Below are positions 10,981 through 22,443 of a stretch of 64,000 bases of DNA, piece by piece. The notes beneath the pieces were generated by a model, which was given only the letters and a program-made list of their open reading frames with translations, searched no databases and had not been told where the DNA came from. How positions within the stretch are numbered: the stretch's first letter is position 1; each line of letters opens with the position of its first letter. The translations under genes were made by a program, and so were the position numbers. Source of the DNA: Limonium bicolor (Eukaryota; Streptophyta; Magnoliopsida; Caryophyllales; Plumbaginaceae); NCBI GenBank assembly GCA_023374045.1, contig CM041778.1, forward strand, positions 362,054,831 to 362,118,830, written 5' to 3'.

Positions 10981-13900
10981 TGTAACACCCCAACTCAATC
11001 CAAATGTGGTCTCGCAACTTAACAGTATATATATAAACATGTCACAGCGGAATTCTTCACAATCCAGGACCTTGCCACGGTCTGACTACAGAATATACCG
11101 AACATTAGTCCAACAACCTTAACCATTTACTTATCCTTCTTACAATCCTCTCACAACCTATACATCTTACTAACTCAATTGCCATACGAGTGTACATGCA
11201 CAACTCGTAGGTCACACTTAATACTTAACACTTGTATCCTCTTCTTACTCTTGCGACGGCCGCCTCCTGATGTACCTGTGTAGTAAAAACAGCCCCCAAA
11301 GGGGGTCAGCACGAATGCTGGTACGATCCCCTCATGGCCCCAAGCTAACGTGGCTACGACGACTAATTGTCGATAGCATGGAGGTTGATTATATGCACAA
11401 CATAATAGTAAATGCTGTAAACAACGATCCAAATATGAACAATCAAAGTTCACACACAATGAACGACTTAAATGTGTTCCCTTAATTAGAGAGTTAGTTA
11501 TTTAACTCCTTAAGTAATGTTCCCTCTTAATCTTAGTCCATCCTTATCTCACCTCAATCTTAGTCTTATCTTAATCTTAGAAACAACCATCCTTTAATAA
11601 GGAGTGGATGTAACTTACCTTAATCTTAATAATACAAACCATCCTTTAAAAAGGAATGGTTGCAACTTATTAACTTAACCTCACCTTAATCTTAATCTTA
11701 ACTTAATCTGAATATACAAACCGTTCCTGGAAGGGAATGGTTGTAGCTTAATTCGAACCTGGGATTTAGGTGATCCCACCGCACCATCTTAATGCCACCT
11801 ACTCTGGACGGGAGTCCAGCGTAGCTGAGCCGGCAACCGGCCCTAGGCTACAAGTCCGAAGACAAGTCCTTAAGCGGAGGGCGGATCTGATTCAGATACC
11901 GTCCCCCTTTTTCCTTAGCATGCATGACCGGAGATCGGTCCCGGGTTTCCTCACTCAAGTTCCAGTTAGTAGTCATCTCAAGACCATGTTTGTTGGTTAA
12001 CCTCTTTCGGTTCATATCGTCCCTTATTAGGGGCGTTCCTTAGTCTCACTCAATTTCCTTACTAAACATTGGTTAGTAAGTTCTCACAGTATGTTGTGTT
12101 AGTTTTCAAACATCACACAACAATACAATATATATAATATGTTCCGGTTGCATGCTTTATCTTGTTTAGTGAGCACACAAAACAAATAGCACACAAGCCG
12201 AGGGACACCTCGTTAGCAAGCAGGTCACAAGAGAACTGTACCGTTCACCGTTGGTCGTTTCGGTTGCTTACTCTCCTCCGGAGTCCAAATCCCCAAGTCC
12301 TAAAACATTCATTCAGTTTTAGGTTGTTAATCACTTAACTTAATCCAACTTACTTAACTTGCTTAACTTACTTAATCCCTTAATGATTCCCACCTAACAC
12401 CTCTTAAGTCTTACAACTTAATCTTACAACTTAACCTTAAACCTTTAAGTTTATACTTAACTTAACTTAATCCCTTAGGTTCCTAGGGTCCTAATCATTA
12501 CCACCCTACCAAAGGTATACCTTATTACCTATTACCTTTCTTAGAATTTAAAATTTCCTTCTTTTTTTTTTTAGGCCCGACCGACCTTACCTAAGGTCGG
12601 TCCATTCCAGAACACTTCATCGTTTGAAAATTCTACCCCGACCGACCTTGCAAGTCCGGTCCCAAGGTCGGTCCATTCCCGAGAGTTTCCCCGAGGGAAA
12701 TTTAAGCTCGACCGAACTTGCCAAGTCCGGTCCCTGTTCGGTCGATTCCAGAGACTTATTACCGTACAAAATACATGCCCGACCGACCTTGCAAGTCCGG
12801 TCCCAAGGTCGGTCCATTCCAGAAACTTTCTCCGGTAGTGTAATTTGAGCTCGACCGACCTTGCAAGTCCGGTCCTAAGGTCGGTCGGCTCCAGAACCTT
12901 GTTTCTAAATTCTCTTTTCAACTCCAAACTTCTCCTCATATATCCTAATATGTTATAACCTCATTTGGGCACTTCAAATACACCTTAAGCCCTCCTCTAA
13001 ACACATTAAATCATTCACCAAGATCCACCTTAGTCATTATGCATTTTCCTTGTAATAATGCTAACACTTGTAACGTTTTCCTCTAGGTTCTAGGTGGTGG
13101 TTCATACCTAATGTAACCACTATGCCAAATGTTTTCCCTCACCACTATAACATCATCTCCCAAGCATCTTTCACCATCGAAAATTCTTTTATGCATTTAC
13201 TTAAAGTTCCTTCACAAGCTTAAGCTTCCTTCCATCAACACCTTATTTCCTTCCTAGTTGTTTACCAACATTTGCCTAAGTCCTAAATACTCAATTACAT
13301 TCTCTTGATTCCTAAATCCTTCAAAGTAATGCCTAAGTCATTATAACTCATTATAACACTTTATCTCACCCCTTTTTCATCAAGACAACCTCTAAGACTT
13401 CCTAGTACTTCCTCAGTCATTAAATTCCTTTAGAACATATCTAAATCACCTTAAGCATTACACCTTCTCCTTAAGCTTATGCACAAGTCTTACATTCCTC
13501 ATCTCATGATTTTGGTGTGTTCAAAAACACTCACCAATCCTCTAATTCCTCTTAGACATCTCTAGGTCATTCTAAACCTCAAGAACTCCTTAGTTAACTA
13601 ATCTCCACTCAAATTCCTCATAATGACTCCTAGTAAATCCTAGGTCATATTAATTCACCACCATCACCTAAACACTTATTTTCTACTCAAATTTCGTCAT
13701 AGCACCTCTAGCATCATAGCATGCCCAAACACATTATATTTCCTCATTTAACCATCTCACACACACATCAAGTTCTTTCTCATCATATCTCATCACCCAA
13801 ACCAACTTATTCACAACAAACTCAATATTTGCAATTAATCTTAAATTGCATAGCACTAAGGCTCTTAAATGACATGGCTCTTAGGCCCTTAAATGACTTA

Positions 13901-15470
13901 AACTTAAACACTGAATTTCCCACATATATAAGCTTTCAACCTGCAAATACACTCATCAATCTCATAGTAGTTATAATGCTCTTAAAATCCACCTTAAACT
14001 TATATTACTAACTCATTCTCATTAGCTCCTTAATCACAAGTTCATAAGCTTATTTAAGTTCTTTTTCTTAGGTTACATAACCCTTTACCTAATGTAAGCC
14101 CTAGGCTACATTGGTACCCATCTAAAACTCATTCCTTAATCTTAAACCACCATTAGGTAAGCATTTTACCTTGTTTTCTCAAGCTTATCTTAATCTCTTC
14201 CTTAGACCTTCTTCTTGCATAGATCTCGGCCACCACTTAAATTCCCTTGCCAATGTTCTAATCAATATTCAATTACTCATATGAGTACTAAACAATGCAC
14301 TAACCTCAAGGAATGAAAACCTAGGTTAGAAATGTGTTCTAAAACATAAAAGTGGATGATTACCTTGAAGTCTCAAAGTAGACTTGGGCATTGAATGAAA
14401 TAGGACCTCCACTAGTCCTTGGTGAATAAATCAAGCTAGAACAAGGCATGAAAACATAGCCCCATGAGAAGGAATTTTCGGCCATGTACAAGAAATGATG
14501 GAAACATGGTTTTTCTTACATTTTCTTTACCTTAAGAGAATGGAGAAGCTAATGAGCTCTTCAAACTTGATTTTCCTCCATCAATGGAGTTTCCTCATGG
14601 CACCAAAATGGAGCTTTGAAAGATTTGAAAAGATAGAAAGATAGGTCTTGGCCTAACTAAGAGAAATATGTGTTTAGTTTTTGATTTGGAGCTAAAATGA
14701 GTAAGTTATGGACAAGGCAAGGTGGTGTTGCCATGGGTGCTGCTCCTACGTGAATGAAGGGAGGAAGAAGATGGTGGAACCGTGTGAAGAAGAGAAATGA
14801 AGAGAGAGAAGAAGAAAGGTGGCTAATATAAGGTATTTGCTTTAATAAAGCAAATAGTACTCTTTTACTTATCTCTTCTTTTCTTCCTTATTTGACTACT
14901 TATGGTGACTCATCCTCCCTTAGAAAAACCGGCCCCCTCATTATGAACAAGATATTTATGGTCTTGTTTGACCAACTAATTGACTTAAGTTGATTAAAAC
15001 TTAAACTAGTCACTATTTGGCACTATTCACTAATCAGTGCACATATTTCTGAAATTTTTGATTTCCCATTGATTTAGACCTCCTAATGTGATACTAATTA
15101 GTACACATGTTGATTAAAGAGTAATGATGGACATTTAGCCACTCAAAACTCAATTCTAAGACAATTTCTCAAAAATGTGCTTTAAGACTTCTTAAAGCAC
15201 ATTTTGTGTTTTAACTTGTTTTCAAGCTTGGTTTTCTTTGCTAATTGATTTAAAATGACCATTAGAATATTACTAAGGTCTTATCATGATATTTGGGTAC
15301 TCACCCAAGTCTCTCCAAGCTTAGAGCACATTTTTGCCCTAATTGCCCTTAAGGCATTTTCTTACGTTTTCCTTGGTTTAAATTGTCTACCAATCTTTCT
15401 AAGGCATATTTTAGCATTACTACATCATGATTTGATGTTTACTTAGCATACTCAGGTTTGGGGTATTTCA
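10981..15470 (-). mobile_element. Element C: 4.49-kb solo LTR of a chromovirus-like gypsy element
   Basis: Starts TGTAACACCCCAACTC and ends GGGGTATTTCA, with a perfect 5-bp TSD (ACTAA at 10976-10980 and 15471-15475). D and J share these terminal motifs. In D the TGTAACACCCC end lies next to the initiator-Met primer site, so C reads on the minus strand. There is no internal coding region, primer site or second LTR, so it is a solo LTR formed by recombination between LTRs. ORFs inside are fortuitous. The only clear internal structure is the hairpin array at 12577-12895; the rest is AT-rich with CTTAA-type simple sequence. Confidence 0.85.
12577..12895. repeat. Five-unit hairpin array (GACCGACCTT...AAGGTCGGTC) inside solo LTR C
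   Basis: Units start near 12577, 12639, 12709, 12779 and 12852, a period of about 62-73 bp. Each has inverted arms around AAGTCCGGTCC, followed by ATTCCAGA. Unit 1 has 11-bp perfect arms and only CC as loop. Unit 3 has GACCGAAC with GTTCGGTC where the others have GACCGACC with GGTCGGTC: both arms changed together. Confidence 0.8.
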
Positions 15471-16601
15471 ACTAACCTATGTTCTTCTTCTAAGCCTATA
15501 TAAACCCAGCTCAATCCTTCATTTCGAATCGTCCCAGACTCTTAGAGTCTAAGCAATACACTCTCCTCCTCTCTACATATCATTTGTTCACCCACGATAA
15601 TCTCTTCATCTCCATTCATAAATTTCCTCTGTAACTCATCTCCCTCACTCATAGACAGAACCTTGCTCACAGCGCTTCATTTACCCGCGTCCGGATTTGA
15701 CGTCCGGATCCGGACAGCACCAGGAGAACGCGTCCGGATCTGCGTCCGACCCAAGACAACCGGACGTGACTCAGACGAGTGTGGAAATTGCATAATCGGC
15801 GACGGCTTCTAAAATCAGTTTTTCTCCTAAATCCCTCTATCCTTATGCCGTTTATATTGAGCATTGTTATTTTGTCCATGGCTGAGTAGTCGCTTTTAAT
15901 TTCGGTTTACTATGTATCTCTAGAATAATTATTTCTGAACCTTTGTGATTTTCTGCAGTACACTAGAATAAAGTTCTTTTCCCTTATGAATTCCTAAACT
16001 TGTTAATCTGATCAATTAAATGAGTTTATCAGTTTGTTAGCTTATAAGTGAGAACTGCGGCTATCAATTGACTACAGGGAAAGAACCAGTTAGTATAGAG
16101 ATGGTAATTCCTCTAAACTAGCTGACCATTAATCTAGACAACACTTAAAGCAATTAGTAAACAGTGGATTCATAACGAGAGTTGGGATTCGGTCTTTGCT
16201 AATTAGAATTCATGGAACGGGAGACCGAATACGAGTTATCCTTATTCTAGGGTTTTATTCTGAATTCTGTAGAAATCACTGAGGGGAAGAAATTGCAAAA
16301 CCTAGAGAGAAGTAGTAAACCGGAATTTTCTTTATCAAACAAAATCAAAACAATTATTTACCTGTTATTTATCGCTTACTGAACTCCTTTACAACATTCA
16401 CCATCACATACAAAAACCCCCAATTTCCTATTATTTATATTATTCTTGTTTGTGTGTAAGTAGAAATTAAACTAGCCACTGCCTCCTTGGATTCGATACT
16501 CAGGGAATACTCCGAGATTTAAACTTGCTATAATCGACCGGTACACTTGCCGTTAGGTTAAACCCCCCAACAACAATTTACCGTTAGGTTTTACCCCAAC
16601 A
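15471..16601 (+). repeat. 3' LTR of element B, second segment
   Basis: Resumes with ACTAACCTATG, includes the TATA box (15497-15504), and ends CCCCAACA. GTCGA at 16602-16606 is the right TSD. Confidence 0.9.
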
Positions 16602-17108
16602 GTCGACATGTCCGAACATGCAGGTCCGGACGCTGGTTCGGACACGTCGGTAAATTCAGCAAACAGAGCTGCATCGACATGGTGTGAAAAGATAAATCAA
16701 TTTTATCTTTTCACACACCTCTTCCACCTACTTACCCTTCCTTTTTACCCCATTATCACTACAAATATACCTATAACCCTCCATTAATAGATATCTCATT
16801 CCACCCCCAAAATTATGCCATTTTTCCTCCACAAAATTACCATTACCTCTCCAAAAATCATCCACCCCATATACACATATTCCACATAAAATCCATACAG
16901 CACCTCATCCCATAAATCATTCCATTTCCATACCGTTATTCTGTCCAACCTCTGTCCAAAATATTAGCAGTCAAAATAGTGGAGCTGAATTGAGAGTCTT
17001 TTCCAGATGATTTCTTCTACTTCTTATTCTGTCTTCTTTTTAACTATGTTGGGCTAAGAGGATATACTCTGGGTGAAGGTTAATTTATAGTCTGTTTAAT
17101 TATGTAAT
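16602..17108 (+). repeat. 3' LTR of element A, second segment
   Basis: Continues the LTR of A after B. Positions 16607-16650 hold CpG-rich palindromic motifs (TCCGAACATGCAGGTCCGGA). From about 16890 it matches the window start. It ends at TTATGTAAT, the left TSD of the MULE. Confidence 0.88.
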
Positions 17109-17165
17109 GGGGGTTGCTATTCGCAGTACAAAATTACTAATCACCGCAGTACAAATTTTTTTAAT

Positions 17166-17577
17166 GGGAAAATTCACGGTATACCCCTATTTTCTTTCGT
17201 AATTCACAATATACCCCTGTGATTTTGATAATTTAACTTTAAACATGCTTAAATGTTGTCCAAAATTGATGAAACTTTACATGGACGATGCTAAATTGTT
17301 ATATTTTGATCCAATATCAAATTTGAAGCTTTTTAAGCTCACATGTGACCTGTGGGACCCAATGAATATGTGACTGTTCATTGGGTCCCACAGGTCACAT
17401 GTGAGCTTAAAAAACTTCAAATTTGATATTGGACCAAAATATAACACTTTAGCATCGTCCATGTAAAGTTTCATCAATTTTGGACAACATTTAAGCATGT
17501 TTAAAGTTAAATTATTAAAATCACAGGGGTATATTGTGAATTACGAAAGAAAACAAGGGTATCTCATGAATTTTCCC
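17166..17577. mobile_element. 412-bp foldback MITE inserted in the left TIR of the MULE
   Basis: Two arms of roughly 190 bp are inverted copies around TGACTGTTCATTGGG. The ends are GGGAAAATTCA and TGAATTTTCCC. A perfect 9-bp TSD TTTTTTAAT flanks it (17157-17165, 17578-17586), which indicates mobilisation by MULE transposase. It has no coding capacity; the inverted arms give only a fortuitous ORF at 17277-17498. Confidence 0.88.
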
Positions 17578-17808
17578 TTTTTTAATTCATATTGACGTTG
17601 TACACATGTAATGATGTGTCGCTGTGTTTTTTTTCTTCCAAAAATAATATCAGAAAGTAAATTTACCTTAGTAGTTTGCAGTTGATTAGTAACGAATTTT
17701 ACTAGTTACTTTTTTGTTGGAATCAATACAGGAACCTTTTTTTTGTAAAAAAAAAGTGTTGGATTACATTTTTATGTGTTTATATTATTAATTTGACTTA
17801 AAATTAAT

Positions 17809-17850
17809 TTGTACTGCGAATAGCAAAATACGTTGCTATTCGCAGTACAA
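17809..17850. repeat. Back-to-back internal copies of the MULE terminal sequence
   Basis: TTGTACTGCGAATAGCAA (17809-17826) and its complement TTGCTATTCGCAGTACAA (17833-17850) are separated by AATACG. Both equal the outermost TIR bases, so the left end holds three TIR tips. Either a small MULE (17109-17828) abuts a larger one, or the left end was duplicated. Confidence 0.75.
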
Positions 17851-17959
17851 TTTTTTTCACCAAACTTAGTTGAATAAGTTTGAATGTTGCGGGGAGACAG
17901 TTTTTTTTAAATAATAGAGAATAGAATGACCAAATTTTAGTCAATATGATTAAAACAAC

Positions 17960-18109
17960 AACTAAGTTAAAGAGAAACTAAGTTACAACAACTAATTTAT
18001 AGAAAAACTAAGTTACAATAACTAAGTTAAAGAAAATCTAAGTTACAACAACTAAGTTAAAGAAAGACTAAGTTACAACAACTAAGTTAAAGAAAAACTA
18101 AGTTACAAC
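17960..18109. repeat. Five copies of a 30-bp tandem repeat
   Basis: Units of AACTAAGTTAAAG + AAAAACTAAGTTACAAC type begin at 17960, 17990, 18020, 18050 and 18080, with few mismatches. The array lies subterminally, just downstream of the transposase-OTU reading frame. Confidence 0.85.
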
Positions 18110-18187
18110 GTTGATCCAACTATCTAACCTAGATTGTATTTGATGAATCCAAGGTCCGACAATGTTTTGATCTCTATAAAAGAACCA

Positions 18188-21040
18188 CTACGAATAGACA
18201 GGGGGGAGTGGGGAGTCATCAACCATGCAGAACCTTACGAAATGACCCTGGGGGCAAATTCCTATGTGGATCTCTCCTCTTGGGCTGTCACGATCGGTAT
18301 AATTATCGAGCGGAAGGTATGTGGCACTTGCCATACCCCCATAGACAGTAGAGTAGAAAACTACTACCGAAGTGTACTTTGTCGCGATCGCCAACCCCAT
18401 TTCCGTGGTCATCCATTTCTCTGGAGGTGCTGGCTATTCTAAATTCCAATGAAGCGCTTTTAACATGTCGTTGTACGTTCCTTCGTTAAAAATGGTCTTG
18501 TATAGTTGATTCACCGGTTCTGTATTCTTCATGTGATAGTGCAATGCTCTATGGACATCTTTCCACCTCTCTTCGTTTGAATATAGGTAATCAGCAATGA
18601 CCCTGAAACCACAATTCCCATCTCCACGAACATCAATATACCCAGTGATATATTGATATAGGTTGGGTGGGAAATTCTGGTAGTATGGGAAGTTGTCTAG
18701 GGGCAGGAATCAACTCGGATTTGATGATCCTCTATTATGTGATCTTCTATTTGATGGCGCTCCTTCTGACTGGCCTGCCCTTGGTCGGTTACGCTCCCAA
18801 GATGAAGGTTCCCGTCGGTTTGGTCTTGAGGTCCCGGTAGGTCTGCCAATCCCAAACTGTTTCAATGGCTCTCCTAATTGGCACACCATATCTGGGTGAA
18901 GGAAGTTTTAGATTTGACTGTAACATTTCGCCATCAGAGTAGGATCATCTAACTGTGCTACCTCAGAAGCTATATCTCGCCATCTATTCTGTTCTGCCTC
19001 CTTGTAGGATAGCATATCAATTGTCGATTCATGTTTCTCCCAGCTTAGGGTATACCAGAAATGATGTATATCCCTCTTCGAGCATAGTATACCACTATCC
19101 AGCATGTAGTTTAATTTACAAGTGCAAGGTAATCCATGAGAGGTTACCTTGTCACATCCACAGGGTGAGCTGTCCATTTGCACATAATTCGCCCTTCCAA
19201 GCTCCTTTACTAGCTCATCTAAGCAAAGGATACTAACCTTCCCGATCAGGTCAGCAATTGGAACCCTCATGTGCCCTCTTCTGTGTTTTGTCCTGGCTGC
19301 CTCGAAATCCTTTTTTAGCTCCCGGATGCTTGTATTCACATGATTGTTAATCTTTGGAAAGATTACATCCAAAGTGTGTCTAGCACTCCTTAATCTCTCC
19401 TTTAGAGAAGAATGTGCGCTCTTCACCCTATCAAATGTTTAAGTAAGTTTTATAGATCTATAACAATGACTGTATTATCTTTAAAATTACAGGATTAGCA
19501 ATTCTACCTATTTGTCGTTGTGTTGCCGAAGTGCAACACATTCTTGACCCAAGCCTCCACAAATTTTTCCTTGTGTTTCTCCCAGACTGATGCAACATAC
19601 GTAATGAAACGTGGATAGCTTCAGTATGTATACTTGAAATTTTCGTAACTCTCGTTGTAGTCCTACTCTGTGATCAAGTAGACAACCGAAGTCCACATTC
19701 GGAGTACAACCGCCGCCCTTCCTCTATCACCCATATAAGTTTCAGCTTTCCCCTAAATGTTCCTACTTATGTGCCACCGACATAGAAGATGATGAGATTC
19801 AGGAAATACCTGTTCTAAGGCATTCATCAGGGACATACATCTGTCGGTGATAAATGTTGAGGTTGTAGTCGTCCAAGGAGTTCCCTTAATTGTTGAAGTG
19901 CCCACACATACATGTCCGTTGATTCTGATACAAGAAAGACGAAGGCAATGCTGAAGTTTTTGCCTATACTCGTCATCCCGATGAACTGAACCAAAGGCAT
20001 TTTTGCGATGTTCGTTTTATAGGTAGCATCAATGCCTATGACGTACGGGAAAGCATGGAGCAGTAATCTAGAGGTAGGGTGTGCAAAGAAGATGGACCCA
20101 AGTCGTGTTTGATCCCCTAAATTGTGAAATAGAATCATGTTATCTATCAAATTAATATGAAACCTAAAGGATTGTAGTTATTTGAGACATACTGAGTTGA
20201 CTTACTTGGTTCTGTAGTGTAATCGTAGTAGTAGTTGTTTTTGTCTAGCTCACTCAGCAGAGTCTGCACCATAGATCGACCATCTCTCTTTTCAAGTTTT
20301 GTTTTTTGTATCCGGTTGTATATGTCTTTCCTTGTTGCTGACGTTTCTGGGTTGATTGTTGTAAGCTCTGAATAAATTACACAAGGTGGCACACCGACTC
20401 TGCTTCTCTAATCAATCATAATCTCCTCCTCCTCAGTTAGGCGTTTTCCCATAATATGACCCTCTGCCCACTCAGCCAGATCATGGTTATGCCATCTGTT
20501 ACCCACTTGCAAGATACACCCGTAGCTTGTGTAATACCCCTTAATTCGAAAAGGACAACCACATTTCTTTGAACCAGATGATCTGCACCGGTTGATGACA
20601 CCAGGTCGTGATGTCCGTCATGGTTTCCAATACCTCTCGCATGTGATGTGGAAATCTTGGCCCGACCGAGAACTTTGAATTATGGTGTAGATATGGTTGG
20701 GATGGCCAACACTATCTACCCAAGCTTTCGCTTCTTCTTTACTCCTAAAGGCCTGGTCTGTTTGAAATAAGTAACCTGTATCCACCACCAGAGGTCGATT
20801 ATACATCTGTTGCATGTAGTCATCCATCTCTGCATTATGATCTGGAACGCCTTCATCAAATTCATCCCAATCTGAATCAGTGGTTGAGTCACTTTCCTGC
20901 AATAAGGGTCAAGAGAATGTTAGACGAATATTGAAATATGAAATATTAGTGTGAATATGATTTACAAAGACAATAAACTAAATACTTACTGGGCTTGATA
21001 CTGGAACATACTCATGATCGGAATCTGAAGATTGACTCAT
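18188..21040 (-). pseudogene. MULE transposase fused to an OTU cysteine protease-like domain, decayed
   Basis: Exon 1 (20990-21040) starts MSQSSDSDHEYVPVSSP. Introns with GT-AG ends lie near 20897-20989, 20117-20205 and 19436-19503. Conserved pieces in order: GCPFRIKGYY with WHNHDLAEWAEGH; the MULE catalytic core FFAHPTSRLLLHAFPYVIGIDATYKTN (first Asp in GIDATYK), then FITDRCMSLMNAL and LLCRWH; WVKNVLHFGNTTTNR; and a degenerate SWIM zinc finger (CGCDKVTSHGLPCTC). Downstream in the same frame is an OTU domain: DVRGDGNCGFRVIADYL (Asp and Cys of the active site) and GHFVRFCMVDDSPLPPV (His). Stops TGA 20618, TAG 20408, TAG 19753, TAA 18908, TGA 18710 and TAG 18434, plus a frameshift near 19860, kill it. 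All six stops fit C-to-T changes. MULE proteins with OTU-like C-termini are known in plants, as I recall. Confidence 0.85.
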
Positions 21041-21200
21041 GTTTAGAGAGCTTGCACAGTTTTACGAAATTATTTTTGGAAGAGAGTGACGAGATAGAGA
21101 GCTTCGAGAATATGAAGAGTGAGTGTGTGAAGATGAAATGGAGGAGGCATCACTTATATAAAGGTTGGTCATGAACTAGCCACAAGGTCACAAGTTCAAA

Positions 21201-21490
21201 AACGGTAACCTGGTACGTGCACAGTGACCTGGTACGTGTACCTTTCACTGACAAAAGTAATTACCTATGGTAACTTTGAATTCACTTTGTACTGGAAACG
21301 GTAACCTGGTACGTGCACAGTGACCTGGTACGTGTACCTTTCACTGACAAAAGTAATTACCTATGGTAACTTTGAATTCCCTTTGTACTGGAAACGGTAA
21401 CCTGGTACGTGCACAGTGACCTGGTATGTGTACCTTTCACTGACAAAAGTAATTACCTATGGTAACTTTGAATTCACTTTGTACCGGATC
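21201..21490. repeat. Three copies of a 96-bp repeat upstream of the transposase
   Basis: Copies start at 21201, 21297 and 21393 and are nearly identical (AACGGTAACCTGGTACGTGC...). Each contains a short internal repeat, ACCTGGTACGTG, twice. The array lies between the transposase start (21040) and the divergent ORF at 21840, so it may act as a shared promoter element; that role is inferred. Confidence 0.88.
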
Positions 21491-21565
21491 ATCAACTTCT
21501 CCATGGTGTGTTTGGTACGCTTCCTTCGGCTAGAATCTAATTTGAACAGTGGGGGTGAATACTTT

Positions 21566-21695
21566 TTAGGGAAAATTCACGATATAACACTGTTTTCTTT
21601 CTTAATTCACAATATATTCCTGTCGGTTTTTGAAATTCAACTTTAAACATGTTTAAATGTAGTGCAAAATTGATGAAACTTTACATAGACGGCTC
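21566..21695. repeat. Single diverged arm of the foldback MITE
   Basis: GGGAAAATTCACGATATAACACTGTTTTC... through AAATTGATGAAACTTTACATAGACG resembles the left arm of the MITE at 17166-17577 with many substitutions. The second arm is missing. Confidence 0.7.
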
Positions 21696-21839
21696 CTGCT
21701 CCATGTCACCGTTTTAACCTTACTTTTCTCAGTAGCCGTTGAACTAGCCGTTGGACATGTCAGTGACCGTTACTCAAATATTATAAAAGAGGGTATTAGT
21801 GTCCCAACATACTCATTCCTTACCCTGTGCTCTCAGAAT

Positions 21840-22292
21840 ATGTCTAATTACATCTTGCGTGAACTCTTCATACCTTACGTCCCATTTCGCTTTCAAAATC
21901 AAATGGAGTTTCCTTTCTGTTTGCACGTTAATTATGTAGCTACCTTTGGTCGTCATGGAGCACAATTTGATAGAAGAATGGGGCACAGACACATAGAAGT
22001 TACTATGCCATATCCTAGTAATCTCTGTGATCTACAACGACGAGTAATTCGAGCACTACAGTCCCTCCTCGGCAGAATAAACGTAACAACAATGGTGTAT
22101 TTGGGGCTTGAGGGCGACTACGAGTGGACTTTTATTCATGTAAATGATGCATCAGTTCGCCGGATGATGGAGAATTACATGGAGTATAATGATTTCATCG
22201 CTCATATTCCATTACTTGTTATTTATGATCCTATTGAGCCCGTGATGATTTTCAACACCCAGAACCAATTTATGAGATGCGACAAAATGTAA
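21840..22292 (+). CDS. 150-residue ORF resembling the N-terminal domain of MULE proteins
   Basis: Intact frame from ATG 21840, preceded by TATAAAAG at 21781-21788 in a plausible promoter position. It is divergent from the transposase. The protein (MSNYILRELFIPYVPF...) has the pattern ITVxYP...LQRRVIRAL...TMVYLGLEG...WTFIHVNDASVRRMMENY...PLLVIYDP. This resembles the ubiquitin-like or PB1-like N-terminal region that precedes many plant MULE transposases. Here it is a separate gene on the opposite strand. Recognition is by pattern memory only, and function is unknown. It has no stops or frameshifts although the transposase nearby is dead, so it may be younger, selected, or simply lucky. Confidence 0.55.
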   Translation: MSNYILRELFIPYVPFRFQNQMEFPFCLHVNYVATFGRHGAQFDRRMGHRHIEVTMPYPSNLCDLQRRVIRALQSLLGRINVTTMVYLGLEGDYEWTFIHVNDASVRRMMENYMEYNDFIAHIPLLVIYDPIEPVMIFNTQNQFMRCDKM

Positions 22293-22443
22293 TAGCACAG
22301 GGAATAGAGAGACAAAGGTTAGGAAATAATTAGGTTATTGGTTATTGCGTAATTGATCTTGTTAGTTCTCGTGTTGTTATACTTTTCGGGATTTATAATC
22401 TTTGGTAGATGTTTGGACGTGGAATAAACGTGTTGTTATAGTT

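Larger units (their letters stand above)
5726..16601 (+). mobile_element. Element B: non-autonomous Athila-like LTR retrotransposon inserted in the LTR of A
   Basis: LTRs lie at 5726-7386 and 10418-10980 joined to 15471-16601, both starting TGATAAGTG and ending CCCCAACA. The flanking 5-mers TTCGA and GTCGA are a TSD with one change. A primer site follows the left LTR and a purine tract precedes the right one. The interior is only about 3 kb and encodes one small broken protein with no gag core and no pol. Solo LTR C sits inside the 3' LTR. Confidence 0.9.

Noticed and set aside
12571..12939. 122-codon minus-strand ORF with a repeating TDLGTGLARSVE-like pattern
   Set aside because: The repeats are the translation of the hairpin array of solo LTR C; other frames of the array are open too, and no start context or domain is present.
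17277..17498. 73-codon minus-strand ORF MLKCCPKLMKLYMDD...
   Set aside because: It spans the arms of the foldback MITE and is a product of the inverted repeat.
18134..18442. 102-codon plus-strand ORF
   Set aside because: Shadow of the OTU-like region on the minus strand, which has recognised active-site motifs.
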